From: JAZDOT01 sp043798355
Lineage (GTDB): Bacteria > Patescibacteriota > Gracilibacteria > Peribacterales > Peribacteraceae
NCBI GenBank assembly: GCA_043798355.1
Contig: JAZDOT010000047.1
Location: 9,908-73,907 of the forward strand
DNA: 64,000 bases
Direction of reading: 5' to 3'
The notes beneath the pieces were generated by a model. It was not told the origin of the DNA. It did no database searches and worked only from the letters and a program-made list of their open reading frames with translations. Shown piece by piece: positions 50,181 through 58,980 of the stretch (position 1 is its first letter; the number at the start of each line of letters is the position of its first letter). A program made the translations under genes and the position numbers.

Positions 50181-51047
50181 ATGCTCCCGCAAAAACCAAA
50201 TCTCAGAAAAACGCTCACCGGACGACTGGATGCCCTCGCAGGTATGACTTACACGCGTCTCCTTCTGCTCTGGTGCGCACTCACGGTGATCTTCACGGCC
50301 ATCTACTTCGTCCTGAGCCGTTTCGTCCCTGCACATGCCCCGCAGGCTCTGGTCCCGCTGGACGCGCTCCATGCACTCACCGACAGCCTGTACTTCAGCA
50401 TCATCACTGCGACCTCCACCGGATACGGAGACATCGTCCCGATGGGTTTCTCCAAGGTGCTCGTGTGCATCCAGATCACGAGTTCGCTCGGGATCTTCGC
50501 GGTCTTCGTCACCAAACTGGTCTCGCGCAATCAGGAGGCGACGCTCCGGGAGGTGCATCGCCTGACGTACGAGGATATCTTCCATAACTCCCGCGAGGAT
50601 CTCTTCCTCATCCGGCACGATCTGGACCTCATCATTGAAGAAGCGCATGCACTCGGGAAGGTCCGCGAGGAATCGTGGGGAAATCTCACTGCCGCGCTGC
50701 GGCAGGCCCAGAGCATCATCCAGGAGATTCCCGACTTCTACGACACGGAGGAGAAGCTCTATACCATCGACCCCCGGCGCGAAGAAATCCTCCTCGAGGC
50801 GGTCCACCGGACGCTCCACCGCATCGATAAGATGCTGGAAATCTTCAGTCTCTCGGCGATCGAATGGACCGGTCATGAAGAGAGCCTGCGGGAACTCGTC
50901 GCTCTTCTGCACCTCGTAGAGGAAACAGCGTTCCTCTGGCAGGAACGTTCGCCGTACCAGAACATGGAGGCGTTCGCCGATATTATCGCCGTACGGCAGA
51001 AGATGCACGGACGAATAGAGAAAGATTTCGAAGCGAAGCACTCATAG
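50181..51047 (+). CDS. Two-helix potassium channel with a helical cytoplasmic domain
   Basis: From the ATG at 50181 the product is 288 residues: helix 1 (LLLLWCALTVIFTAIYFVL), pore loop with filter TATSTGYGDIVP (about 76-87), helix 2 (VCIQITSSLGIFAVFVTKLV), then about 180 residues of charged helices. It lacks the RCK/TrkA-N nucleotide-binding domain common in bacterial channels, so gating by this helical part may be special. I chose 50181 because a perfect TATAAT (50169-50174 region) lies 9 nt before it; the earlier ATG at 50160 overlaps the FmdB stop and would put the promoter inside the gene. Confidence 0.85.
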   Translation: MLPQKPNLRKTLTGRLDALAGMTYTRLLLLWCALTVIFTAIYFVLSRFVPAHAPQALVPLDALHALTDSLYFSIITATSTGYGDIVPMGFSKVLVCIQITSSLGIFAVFVTKLVSRNQEATLREVHRLTYEDIFHNSREDLFLIRHDLDLIIEEAHALGKVREESWGNLTAALRQAQSIIQEIPDFYDTEEKLYTIDPRREEILLEAVHRTLHRIDKMLEIFSLSAIEWTGHEESLRELVALLHLVEETAFLWQERSPYQNMEAFADIIAVRQKMHGRIEKDFEAKHS

Positions 51048-51059
51048 CTCATGACTCAC
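51039..51059. repeat. Short heptamer array
   Basis: Three units with a TCA core (CACTCAT, AGCTCAT, GACTCAC) span the stop codon of the channel gene. Confidence 0.55.
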
Positions 51060-51123
51060 CCCTCGATGCCACTCGGGGCAAGCAGCGTATAGCTGCGCTC
51101 TCGGCTCTTTCGCATGCATCATG

Positions 51124-53385
51124 CTACCTTCTTGGCGGTCCCCGGTGCGGCCCCCCCGGCTTGCCCTGAGAGGAGCCGAAGGGTCCTCTCCTCGGAGGTC
51201 CTCCGAAGGCAGGGCGCTGGACGAATCCTTCCGGCGGAGGAGTCATTTGCTTGAGGGACATACGCGTCTTCCCTTCGACCGCGTCGTACTCCACGCACTT
51301 GGCCTGCACCGTATCCCCCAGCTTGAGAACATCCTCCACATTCTCCGTCCGCTGCCACTGGAGCTCGGAGATGTGAATCATGGCATCCTTGCCGCGCAGG
51401 AATTCCACAATCGCCCCAACCCCGTCGATGATACGCACAACTTTGCAGTCATAGACCTTGCCAATCTCCGGCTTCGCGACGATGCCCTCGATCCACTCCT
51501 TCGCCTTCTGCATGGCGTCACCGTTCAAAGCGGTGACGAAGACGAGACCGCTGTCCTCGATATCGATCTCCACGTTGAGTTCGCCCGTGATCTTCTGGAT
51601 GGTCTCGCCGCCCTTGCCGATGACGAGGCGGATATCGTCGGGATTGATGTGAATGACTTCGATCCGCGGCGCGCGCGGGGAGAGTTCTTTGCGCGGTTCC
51701 GCAATGGCCGCTTTCATCACGGACAGAATGACGAGCCTCCCCTTCCGGGAACGCTCGAGAGCTTCCGCGAAGACCGCATCGGGGAGACCTTTGATCTTGA
51801 TATCCATCTGGATGGCCGTGATTCCCATCGAAGTTCCGCCTACTTTGAAGTCCATGTCGCCGCCGAAGTCCTCCTCGTCCTGCAGATCCGAGAGGATGAC
51901 GTATTGACTCTTCGCCTCATCGGAAATGAGTCCGAGTGCGATGCCCGCGACAGGGGCCGTAATGGGAACGCCTGCCGCCATGAGCGCGAGCGTAGAGCCG
52001 CAGGTCGCAGCCATGGAGGATGACCCGTTCGATTCGAGAATCTCGGTCACCGTCCGGATGGTGTAAGGGAACTGTTCCTCGTTCGGGAGCACCGGCTCGA
52101 GGGCCCGCTGCGCAAGATTCCCGTGGCCGATCTCGCGGTTGCCCACCATGAGGCGGTTAGAAGTCTCCCCCACCGAGAACGGCGGGAAGTTGTAGTGGTG
52201 GAAGTAGCGCGATTTGCGCTCTCCCGTCATCCCCTCCACGATCTGCCGATCGCCGGGCGCACCGAGCGTGCACGTCGTGAGACCCTGCGTCTCGCCGCGC
52301 TGGAAGAGGGCGCTGCCGTGCACGAAGTTCGGCAGAACGTCCACCATCGCACCGAGCGGTCGGATTTCTTCGACCTTGCGGCTGCTCATGCGCACCCCCT
52401 CCTCGAGGATGAGACGGCGCACCTCCGTTTTGATCACTTTATCCATGAGTTCGCTGGCGTGCGCATAGAGCTCGACAAGCTCCGCTTTCTCCCCGGCCGC
52501 ACCGAAAGTCTCCTGCAACTTCTCGGCAGCCCCTTTCATGAACTGGTTGAAGACGGCGCGGCGGACAAGCTTGTCGAGCGGATCGCGGACGGCCTTGGTC
52601 ACCGTCGGAAGAGCCCAGGCTTGTAGAATTTTGGTCGCCTCTGCATGTTCGTACGAAACGGGAGCTTCAAATTTCGCTTTGCCGACCTCCTTCGCTATCC
52701 CTTCGAAGAATTTCGCGATCTTCTGCGCCCACTTCTTGCCGAACTCGATAGCGCGGAGAACGTCGGCTTCGGGCACCTGATTGGCTCCCGCTTCGATCAT
52801 CACGACGCTGTCCAGCGACGCGGTGACGAACATATCCAGATCGGACTTGGTTCTGGCCTCGCGTGAAGGATTCAGCGCGAGTTCCCCCCCGATCAGCCCC
52901 ACGCGCACAGTACCGAGCGGGCCGGAAACGGGGCAATCGGAGAGCGCGCAGGCGAGGTTTGCCGCATTCGCGGATGCGATATCGTGCTCGTTCTCATAAT
53001 CGTAGGAGAGAACTGTGCAGAAGACCTGCACATCCCTCCGCAGATACTTGGGGAACATGGGACGCAGTCCGCGGTCGATGACCCGTCCGAGGAGCACGTA
53101 CTCGTCTCCCGGACGGCCCTCGCGCTTGCGGAACCGGCTCCCCGCGATGCGTCCTCCGGCGTAGTACTTCTCCTGATACACCACCTGGAGCGGCAGGAAA
53201 TCGACACCCTCGCGCGCCTCGGCGGAGAGGGTGCAGTTGCCCATGCATACGGTTTCACCCATCTGACAGAGGACGGTGGCGCTGGCCTGCGTGCCCCAGC
53301 TGCCGGTGCGGATGACGAGCGGCTTGTCGCCGAGCGAGAGCGTGTACTCTTTCGAAGGACGGATGGCGGAACTCTGAGCAGTCAT
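51124..53385 (-). CDS. pnp: Polyribonucleotide nucleotidyltransferase (PNPase)
   Basis: The 753-residue protein has two RNase PH domains (LPLQVVYQEKYYAGGRIAGS and, in the second, RYFHHYNFPPFSVGE with ESNGSSSMAATCGSTLALM), a KH domain (VIHINPDDIRLVIGKGGETI) and an S1 domain (GKVYDCKVVRIIDGVGAIVE). It degrades RNA 3' to 5' with phosphate. The last about 35 residues are Gly/Pro/Arg-rich, and within them GSSQGKPGG is encoded by a CTTGCCCTGAG ... CCGAAGG repeat element (51160-51183). rpsO, often upstream, is absent. Confidence 0.97.
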   Translation of the reverse strand: MTAQSSAIRPSKEYTLSLGDKPLVIRTGSWGTQASATVLCQMGETVCMGNCTLSAEAREGVDFLPLQVVYQEKYYAGGRIAGSRFRKREGRPGDEYVLLGRVIDRGLRPMFPKYLRRDVQVFCTVLSYDYENEHDIASANAANLACALSDCPVSGPLGTVRVGLIGGELALNPSREARTKSDLDMFVTASLDSVVMIEAGANQVPEADVLRAIEFGKKWAQKIAKFFEGIAKEVGKAKFEAPVSYEHAEATKILQAWALPTVTKAVRDPLDKLVRRAVFNQFMKGAAEKLQETFGAAGEKAELVELYAHASELMDKVIKTEVRRLILEEGVRMSSRKVEEIRPLGAMVDVLPNFVHGSALFQRGETQGLTTCTLGAPGDRQIVEGMTGERKSRYFHHYNFPPFSVGETSNRLMVGNREIGHGNLAQRALEPVLPNEEQFPYTIRTVTEILESNGSSSMAATCGSTLALMAAGVPITAPVAGIALGLISDEAKSQYVILSDLQDEEDFGGDMDFKVGGTSMGITAIQMDIKIKGLPDAVFAEALERSRKGRLVILSVMKAAIAEPRKELSPRAPRIEVIHINPDDIRLVIGKGGETIQKITGELNVEIDIEDSGLVFVTALNGDAMQKAKEWIEGIVAKPEIGKVYDCKVVRIIDGVGAIVEFLRGKDAMIHISELQWQRTENVEDVLKLGDTVQAKCVEYDAVEGKTRMSLKQMTPPPEGFVQRPAFGGPPRRGPFGSSQGKPGGPHRGPPRR
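51160..51183. repeat. CCTTCGG-CTCAGGGCAAG element inside pnp
   Basis: An element of the type seen at 9572, 9911, 40082 and 48674 is read in frame in the disordered pnp tail. Confidence 0.65.
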
Positions 53386-53601
53386 AGAAAAGAAGGAAAA
53401 AGGTATAACGTCCTTTTCCTTTTGAAGTTCTTCTCCCTGCTGTCTGTGGATTCACGCGGGAGGGCAATCAGCCTTGCTATTGCGCTCCAGTGTAAACCCA
53501 GTGACAGTCTGAAGAGAGAACGAGAGGAAAGGATGATATCAATCTAGCACAGAAAATGGTAAAGAGAAGGATTTTCCTGGCTTCTCCGCCATCTTCATGT
53601 T

Positions 53602-53631
53602 CCCTAACCCTAATCCTAACCCTAATCCTAC
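53602..53631. repeat. CCCTAA-type hexamer array
   Basis: Five hexamers (CCCTAA/TCCTAA) cover the stop codon of the minus-strand methyltransferase gene. The 216 bp to the left, up to the pnp start, hold the pnp promoter region and nothing else I can identify. Confidence 0.8.
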
Positions 53632-54170
53632 CATCGGTACACCAGCACCCTCGTCGGCCCGAAGATCCCCTGCACTGAAAATTCTCGCTCGGGCGTGTGC
53701 CCCGGAAACCGAAACGCGTGCGAGACGACCGTCGTCCCTTTCCTGAGCTCGGCATCGAACTTCTTCTGAAACCGCGGCATCACGTCCGTAATGAGATACA
53801 CGAAAATGCAATCTGCATCCCTCAGATCCTGCGAGAGCGCATTGCCGAGTCTGAGCGAAACCGGGTGTCCGTACCACCACACGAACACTTTCCCGAGCAG
53901 CCACACCACAGGAACCAGTTCCACGCCGATGGCGCGGATGGAGGGATGCAGGCGCTTCGCGGTAATGAGGATGCGTCCGTCCCCCGCCCCCAGATCGTAA
54001 ACGGTCTCCGTCCCCTTGAGCCCCGCCGCCTCCACCATCGCCCGCGCCGTCTTCCACGAGGTGGGAACGTAGGGAACGTGCACAAAGAGAAACCCAAGCA
54101 CCGTGGAGAGGAGGGTGAGAAGGAGCGCGAGAACGAAGAGGCTGAGGAGTGAAAGAATGAAGATGTCCAC
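53628..54170 (-). CDS. Membrane-anchored SAM-dependent methyltransferase
   Basis: The 180-residue product has an N-terminal membrane helix (ILSLLSLFVLALLLTLLSTVLGFL) and a Rossmann methyltransferase domain: ETVYDLGAGDGRILITAKRL (SAM loop), AIGVELVPVVW and DADCIFVYLITDVMP. The substrate is unknown; the anchor suggests a lipid or envelope compound, or a membrane-bound protein. The start is GTG, 6 nt after an extended -10 box (TGTAGAAT), a nearly leaderless layout. The stop is inside a hexamer array. Confidence 0.85.
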   Translation of the reverse strand: MDIFILSLLSLFVLALLLTLLSTVLGFLFVHVPYVPTSWKTARAMVEAAGLKGTETVYDLGAGDGRILITAKRLHPSIRAIGVELVPVVWLLGKVFVWWYGHPVSLRLGNALSQDLRDADCIFVYLITDVMPRFQKKFDAELRKGTTVVSHAFRFPGHTPEREFSVQGIFGPTRVLVYRW

Positions 54171-54186
54171 AGATGCATTCTACACT

Positions 54187-54804
54187 TCATCGCACGCACG
54201 TCCCTCCCGTCCTGCGATAGCATCGATTCTTGACCGTCCCGTAGTAGTAGCTGTCGTACGACGCATCATAGTAATCAATCCGACGGTCATACGGCCGGGA
54301 CGTGCAGTTTTGGCAATGGAGTCCGGCGCATCGGCCGGAGGACTGCCTGCAGGTGTAATCATCGTAGCGGCCGTCGTACGTGCGGCGGTACCGGTAGCGG
54401 ATATCGCTCGTGCAGCGGCTGCGGTTACTGACGGTGCATCGGGTGTTCGGAGTTCTGGAATACACGCCGCTCTCGTAGGAGGGCAGCGTCGAATAGTTGT
54501 AGGAACGATTATCGTTGTAATACCCGTCCTCGTCATCATTCCAATCATCGCCATTCCAATCCTCATCATCTCCATAGTAATAATTGTCATCGTAGGAGTA
54601 GCGAGAACGGGAAACAGACGCCGAGCCACCCACGTACGGATCGGTGTGGCTGTCCACGCACGTGTAGTTCGTGCAGATGCCGTTGCGGTCGTAGTAGTGA
54701 CAGATGCGCTCGGGGCAGGCGACCGAAGCGGCCTCCGCGGGCAGAGCCGCGAAGAGGAGAGCGGAGAAGAGAAGGCCGGAGATGAGGGTAGAGCGTATGA
54801 ACAT
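54187..54804 (-). CDS. Secreted Tyr/Asp/Cys-rich protein
   Basis: The 205-residue product has a signal peptide (MFIRSTLISGLLFSALLFAALPAEA) and a mature part unusually rich in Tyr, Asp, Arg, Ser and Cys (13 Cys, CPERICHYYDRNGIC near the start, CAGLHCQNC near the end), with a very acidic Tyr/Asp/Asn middle (about 74-100). It could be a disulfide-linked surface or matrix protein. It ends 16 bp upstream of the methyltransferase start. No family is recognised. Confidence 0.75.
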   Translation of the reverse strand: MFIRSTLISGLLFSALLFAALPAEAASVACPERICHYYDRNGICTNYTCVDSHTDPYVGGSASVSRSRYSYDDNYYYGDDEDWNGDDWNDDEDGYYNDNRSYNYSTLPSYESGVYSRTPNTRCTVSNRSRCTSDIRYRYRRTYDGRYDDYTCRQSSGRCAGLHCQNCTSRPYDRRIDYYDASYDSYYYGTVKNRCYRRTGGTCVR

Positions 54805-54921
54805 AGGAGGGGAAAGGTATCCCTCCCCTCTCCTTTCTTCAACCGCAGGAGATGGACAAGAATTAAATCAATGTTGATTTCTGATACTGGCAATTGAGTC
54901 CCGACATTGCAGGTAAAAGCG

Positions 54922-56316
54922 TTAAAACTGACTCGCAATCGTGAGCGTACAGAACACACCGAAGAACAGGAACGTCCCGAGGAGGATGAGATTGCGAAAC
55001 AGACGAGGCCGCAACTGCGGGTGAAGCACGCGGTTCGAGACATAGAGCAGGAGTCCCGTATAGGAGAACATGGTGAACGCATTGATGACCGCGCCGAGGA
55101 TGATGAGATCACGCGGTTGATCGAAACCGATCGTGAAAATGATGATCCCGAAGAGGATCTGGAGCCAGAGGATTCCGTAGTACGTGCGTGCGACGTGAAA
55201 TTTCTTGCCATGCCCGAGCAGGAGCACGTTCTCCATCATGATGCGGCTGGTGGAGTCCAGCACGGTCAACTGGGTGGAGAGCAGCATGATGCCCGTCGCC
55301 AGAAGGAAGAGTGTCGCGAAGAACGGGAGCGTGCGCGCTCCGATGTCCACCGCTTCAACGACCAGGAAACCGATCCCCTGCTCCGTGCCGCCCACACCGA
55401 AGGTCGTGACGTATGCGAGCAGGGAAAGCGTGAGCATGGTGAAGAGTCCGAGACAAAAGAAAACGATGAAGTGCTCGAGATTGATGACGCGCCACCACGT
55501 GTGGAACCGCCGGACGTGTTCCTCGGTCGGCGGGAAGGTGTTGCCGACGAGAGAGATGGCCTCGTCATGGGTGTGGGAACCGATGAGGCTCGTGATCTTT
55601 TTCGCATAGAGTCCCATGCCGTACCCTTTGTCCCGGACATAGCAGGACTGGGCAAGGTTGAGATTGCCGCCCGCCCCCGCATACGCCAGGGCACCGAGGA
55701 AGGTGGCGATGGAAATGCCGACGGGAAGGAAGGTGAATCCTTCCCCGATGCCGACAACCCCCTTCGCGAGTGCGACGTAATCGGACCGGTCTGCGAGAAA
55801 CAGCGCGAGGAGAAAGATGAAGGGGACCCCGACGGCAATGACGATCTTCTCGAGGTTCTCGACGGTCTTGTAGAGGACACGCCCCATGGAGAGGATGAGC
55901 CCGATCACGATGAAGACGAGAATGGCGACGAGCCGGACATTCCCGATGCCGAACGCATCAGCGAGAAGCGTCGCACCGGCCAGTCCGATGCCCGGCCACC
56001 CGAATCCGAAGAACGTCGAGAGAAGGAACCACAGGGGAAGGAACCGTCCGATCCGCGCGAAGCCGACGAAAATGCTCTCGCCGTACACGAGGGCATAGCG
56101 CTCCACTTCCATATTGATGAAGAACTGCATGGTCACCCCGAGAACGATGGCCCACACCATCCCGAGTCCGTAGTTGCTCGCGAGGTACGGCCAGAGGATC
56201 ACCTCTCCGCTGCCGAGTCCCAGTCCCAGGAGAATGAAACTGGGACCGATCAGCTTGCTGAGGCGAAGCGCCGCTGGAAGAGGTTTTTCCCCGAGGGGAA
56301 AGCGGGAAGATGCCAT
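54922..56316 (-). CDS. Nramp-like transporter with altered metal-site motif
   Basis: The 464-residue protein has about 11-12 hydrophobic helices in a LeuT/Nramp-like order. Helix 1 reads KLIGPSFILLGLGLGSGEVILWPY, where Nramp metal transporters have a DPGN motif; here it is GSGE. Helix 6 has GAGGNLNLAQSCYV where Nramp has a conserved Met/His region. It is probably a distant Nramp relative for another ion or solute. I chose the ATG at 56316: TGCTATCGT ends 7 nt before it and the longer frame adds a non-membrane start. Confidence 0.78.
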   Translation of the reverse strand: MASSRFPLGEKPLPAALRLSKLIGPSFILLGLGLGSGEVILWPYLASNYGLGMVWAIVLGVTMQFFINMEVERYALVYGESIFVGFARIGRFLPLWFLLSTFFGFGWPGIGLAGATLLADAFGIGNVRLVAILVFIVIGLILSMGRVLYKTVENLEKIVIAVGVPFIFLLALFLADRSDYVALAKGVVGIGEGFTFLPVGISIATFLGALAYAGAGGNLNLAQSCYVRDKGYGMGLYAKKITSLIGSHTHDEAISLVGNTFPPTEEHVRRFHTWWRVINLEHFIVFFCLGLFTMLTLSLLAYVTTFGVGGTEQGIGFLVVEAVDIGARTLPFFATLFLLATGIMLLSTQLTVLDSTSRIMMENVLLLGHGKKFHVARTYYGILWLQILFGIIIFTIGFDQPRDLIILGAVINAFTMFSYTGLLLYVSNRVLHPQLRPRLFRNLILLGTFLFFGVFCTLTIASQF

Positions 56317-56399
56317 GATGCACACGATAGCATCATCGACATGATCGGGGAGGATCAATTTTTCAAAGACGCATCGCCGGCGAAGAGCACTGTTTCTTG

Positions 56400-56485
56400 T
56401 TTATAGTTTTTGGTTTTTCGTTTCCCATTCCATGAGAGCGATCTCGTAGCGAAGAACGAGAAACGAAAAACAAACAACGAAAAAC
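56400..56485. repeat. Two facing heptamer arrays (T-rich then A-rich)
   Basis: 56400-56427 has four units (TTTATAG, TTTTTGG and so on). 56451-56485 has five units of type GAAAAAC. It is nearly a copy of the arrangement at 8620-8708. Confidence 0.8.
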
Positions 56486-56553
56486 TCTCCGTGAGGTTGT
56501 TTCCATCTCCGGTGAACGATACAGTTGAACCACTCGTTCAATTTCTTCCATCC

Positions 56554-58980
56554 ATGAAACATCGGATCAAGCCAGCGGAGAGTGCGCATCAAAAAACTCT
56601 CCTCCTCGTCAATACCGGTACGGCCGACACGAAGTACATCATCCAGAAACTGAAAAAGCTGAAGCTGCACATCGTCGCGGTACACAAGGAAAAGAACTGG
56701 GCACAGCCGTACGTGGATGAGTGGATCCTCGCCGACACGTACAATCATGCCGAGGTCCTCGAAGGTGTCCGTGCGTACCTCGCGGCCAATCACGGACGCC
56801 GGATCGACGGCGCCATCACCTTCTGGGAGGACGATATCCCCCTCCTCGCGCGGATCTGCTCGGAACTGAAACTCTCGGGCAACTCCCTCGAGACCTCCAC
56901 CCTCACGCGCGACAAGCCGAAGATGCAGGAACGGTTCAAAATGTGCGGTCTCCCTTCTATTCCGCAGCAACTCCTGAGAACGAAGGCAGACCTGCAGACC
57001 GCCATCCAGACAGTGGGCTTCCCTGCAGTCATGAAACCTATCTCCGGCGCAGACAGCCAGTTCGTCATCCTCGTACAGGATGCGGATGAAGCTGAGAACG
57101 CCTACGGGTACCTCCTGAAGAACTGCACGCCTGCCTTCGACCCCATCTATAACTACAACAAGCGGCTCTTCGTCTACCAGCGCTTCATCGAGGGGCACGA
57201 GTTCAGCATGGAATGCTTCGTCCAGCACGGCGTCCCGCACGTGATCGGCATCCACGAGAAATCCCCCATGAATCCGCCGTTCTTCATGGAGACGGGGGAC
57301 GTCATCCCGCCGCGCATCACCGACGAACAAGAATGGGACCTCATCGAAGCCTCGAAGGAGGCGCTCATCGTGCTCGGCGTCGTGAACAGTCTCGCGCACG
57401 TGGAGGCGAAGATGACTAAAGAGGGCATCCAGGTCATCGAAGTCGCCTCGCGTATGGGCGGCGACTACACGTACCAGAACATCCTCGATGTCTATGACTT
57501 TGACATGATCGAAGCGGGCGTCTCGATCGCCATGGGACAAAATGTCGGACAGGAACCGAAAGATCCGAAGCGTCATGTGGTCGGTCACTTCTTCATCCCC
57601 GAGACTTCCGGCGTCATTACGAAGATCCGCGGCGTGGAGCATGTTCGCAAGGACAAGAGCGTCCGTTCGCTCTTCATTTCGATGAAGGTCGGTGACAGCG
57701 TCCTCGTGCCACCCGACGGCTACGAGAGCATCGGGTGGATGAATGTGAGCGGTCGCACCGTCGCAGACGCGGAGCAGGCATTGAGCAAAGCCCTGCGGCA
57801 AATCACCATCGAAGTGTCCCCCTTCCGCAGCTACTCCTCCGTTGGAAAGACCACGCGCAAGCGCCACAAGTCCCCCGCGTTCATCAACGGGAAGATCTCT
57901 CCCGGACTCACGAAGATCGAGAAACTCCGCAGACTCCCGAAGCAGGACATGAAAAATCTCCATGTCGGCATCGCCTGCAATCTCCTCGAAGGAAAGCATA
58001 GCGCCGTCGAGCAGGAGCTCACGCAGGTGGGGCAGAAGATCGAGCAGACGCTCACGGAGCGCGGGTTCCGCGTCTCGTTCTTCGACTTCAACGATGTCAT
58101 GGGCGCCATCCAACAGCTGAAGGATTCGGATGTGGACATCCTCTTTAACGTCTGCGAGCGGCTGAATGACAGCAGTCTCCTCGAGCCGCACGCCGCTTCG
58201 CTCTTCGACATCCTCCAGATCCCGTACACGGGGTCGAACCCGTTCACTTTAAGCCTCTGCATCGACAAGATTCGCGTGAAGAAGCTCCTCTCCTACCACG
58301 GCATCCCGACCCCGCGCTGGGACTACGCCTACGACGTGGATGACGACATCAGCGAGGACCTCTGCTACCCGCTCATCGTGAAACCGGCGAACACGGATAA
58401 CTCCATCGGCATCACGAACAAGTCCGTCGTCACGGACAAGAGACAGCTCCGGGAGCAGCTCGCGCACGTCATCCGCGAGATCGGAAGCCCCGCGCTCATC
58501 GAAGAGTACATCGAAGGCGACGAGTACAACGTCTCCATCCTCGGCAATGAGGAAGACGATCTCCGCGTGCTGCCCCTCTCCCGCTCCAGCTTCAAAAATC
58601 TTCCGAAGGGGTACTGGCACATCTACTCCTACGATGCGAAGTGGTCAGAGAAGCCGGTCTACAGAAATATCACCGTTCAGAAACCGGCGAAGATCGGGAA
58701 GAAACTGGAATCTCTCATCTCCGAGATCGCGCTCGACACCTACAACATTCTCGACTGCCACGACTACGGGCGCATCGAGATCCGCACGGATGAGGAAGGC
58801 AATCCCTACGTCCTGGAGCTCAATCCCAATCCATCCATCCACACGGGCGAGAGCGTTCCGAGTTGCGCGGAACTCGTCGGCCTGAACTACGGAGATTTCC
58901 TCGAGGAAATCATCAAGCTCGCGATCAAGCGCTACAAGGACCGCCCGCCGTACTTCCATCTCCAAACAACGCTCCTATGA
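56554..58980 (+). CDS. Two-domain ATP-grasp ligase (amino-acid ligase-like + Ddl-like)
   Basis: The 808-residue product joins two complete ATP-grasp enzymes. Residues about 10-400 resemble BacD/carbamoyl-phosphate-synthase-type ligases (LVNTGTADTKYIIQKLKKL, PAVMKPISGADSQFVILV, VIEVASRMGGDYTY). Residues about 495-808 resemble D-Ala-D-Ala ligase (HVGIACNLLEGKHSAVEQEL, LFNVCERLND, PLIVKPANTDNSIGITNKS, YVLELNPNPSIHTGES). The pair could build a dipeptide or tripeptide in two steps. A Lys-rich linker lies at about 430-485. The methyltransferase gene overlaps its stop by 4 nt. The ATG at 56554 begins the homologous part. Confidence 0.87.
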   Translation: MKHRIKPAESAHQKTLLLVNTGTADTKYIIQKLKKLKLHIVAVHKEKNWAQPYVDEWILADTYNHAEVLEGVRAYLAANHGRRIDGAITFWEDDIPLLARICSELKLSGNSLETSTLTRDKPKMQERFKMCGLPSIPQQLLRTKADLQTAIQTVGFPAVMKPISGADSQFVILVQDADEAENAYGYLLKNCTPAFDPIYNYNKRLFVYQRFIEGHEFSMECFVQHGVPHVIGIHEKSPMNPPFFMETGDVIPPRITDEQEWDLIEASKEALIVLGVVNSLAHVEAKMTKEGIQVIEVASRMGGDYTYQNILDVYDFDMIEAGVSIAMGQNVGQEPKDPKRHVVGHFFIPETSGVITKIRGVEHVRKDKSVRSLFISMKVGDSVLVPPDGYESIGWMNVSGRTVADAEQALSKALRQITIEVSPFRSYSSVGKTTRKRHKSPAFINGKISPGLTKIEKLRRLPKQDMKNLHVGIACNLLEGKHSAVEQELTQVGQKIEQTLTERGFRVSFFDFNDVMGAIQQLKDSDVDILFNVCERLNDSSLLEPHAASLFDILQIPYTGSNPFTLSLCIDKIRVKKLLSYHGIPTPRWDYAYDVDDDISEDLCYPLIVKPANTDNSIGITNKSVVTDKRQLREQLAHVIREIGSPALIEEYIEGDEYNVSILGNEEDDLRVLPLSRSSFKNLPKGYWHIYSYDAKWSEKPVYRNITVQKPAKIGKKLESLISEIALDTYNILDCHDYGRIEIRTDEEGNPYVLELNPNPSIHTGESVPSCAELVGLNYGDFLEEIIKLAIKRYKDRPPYFHLQTTLL

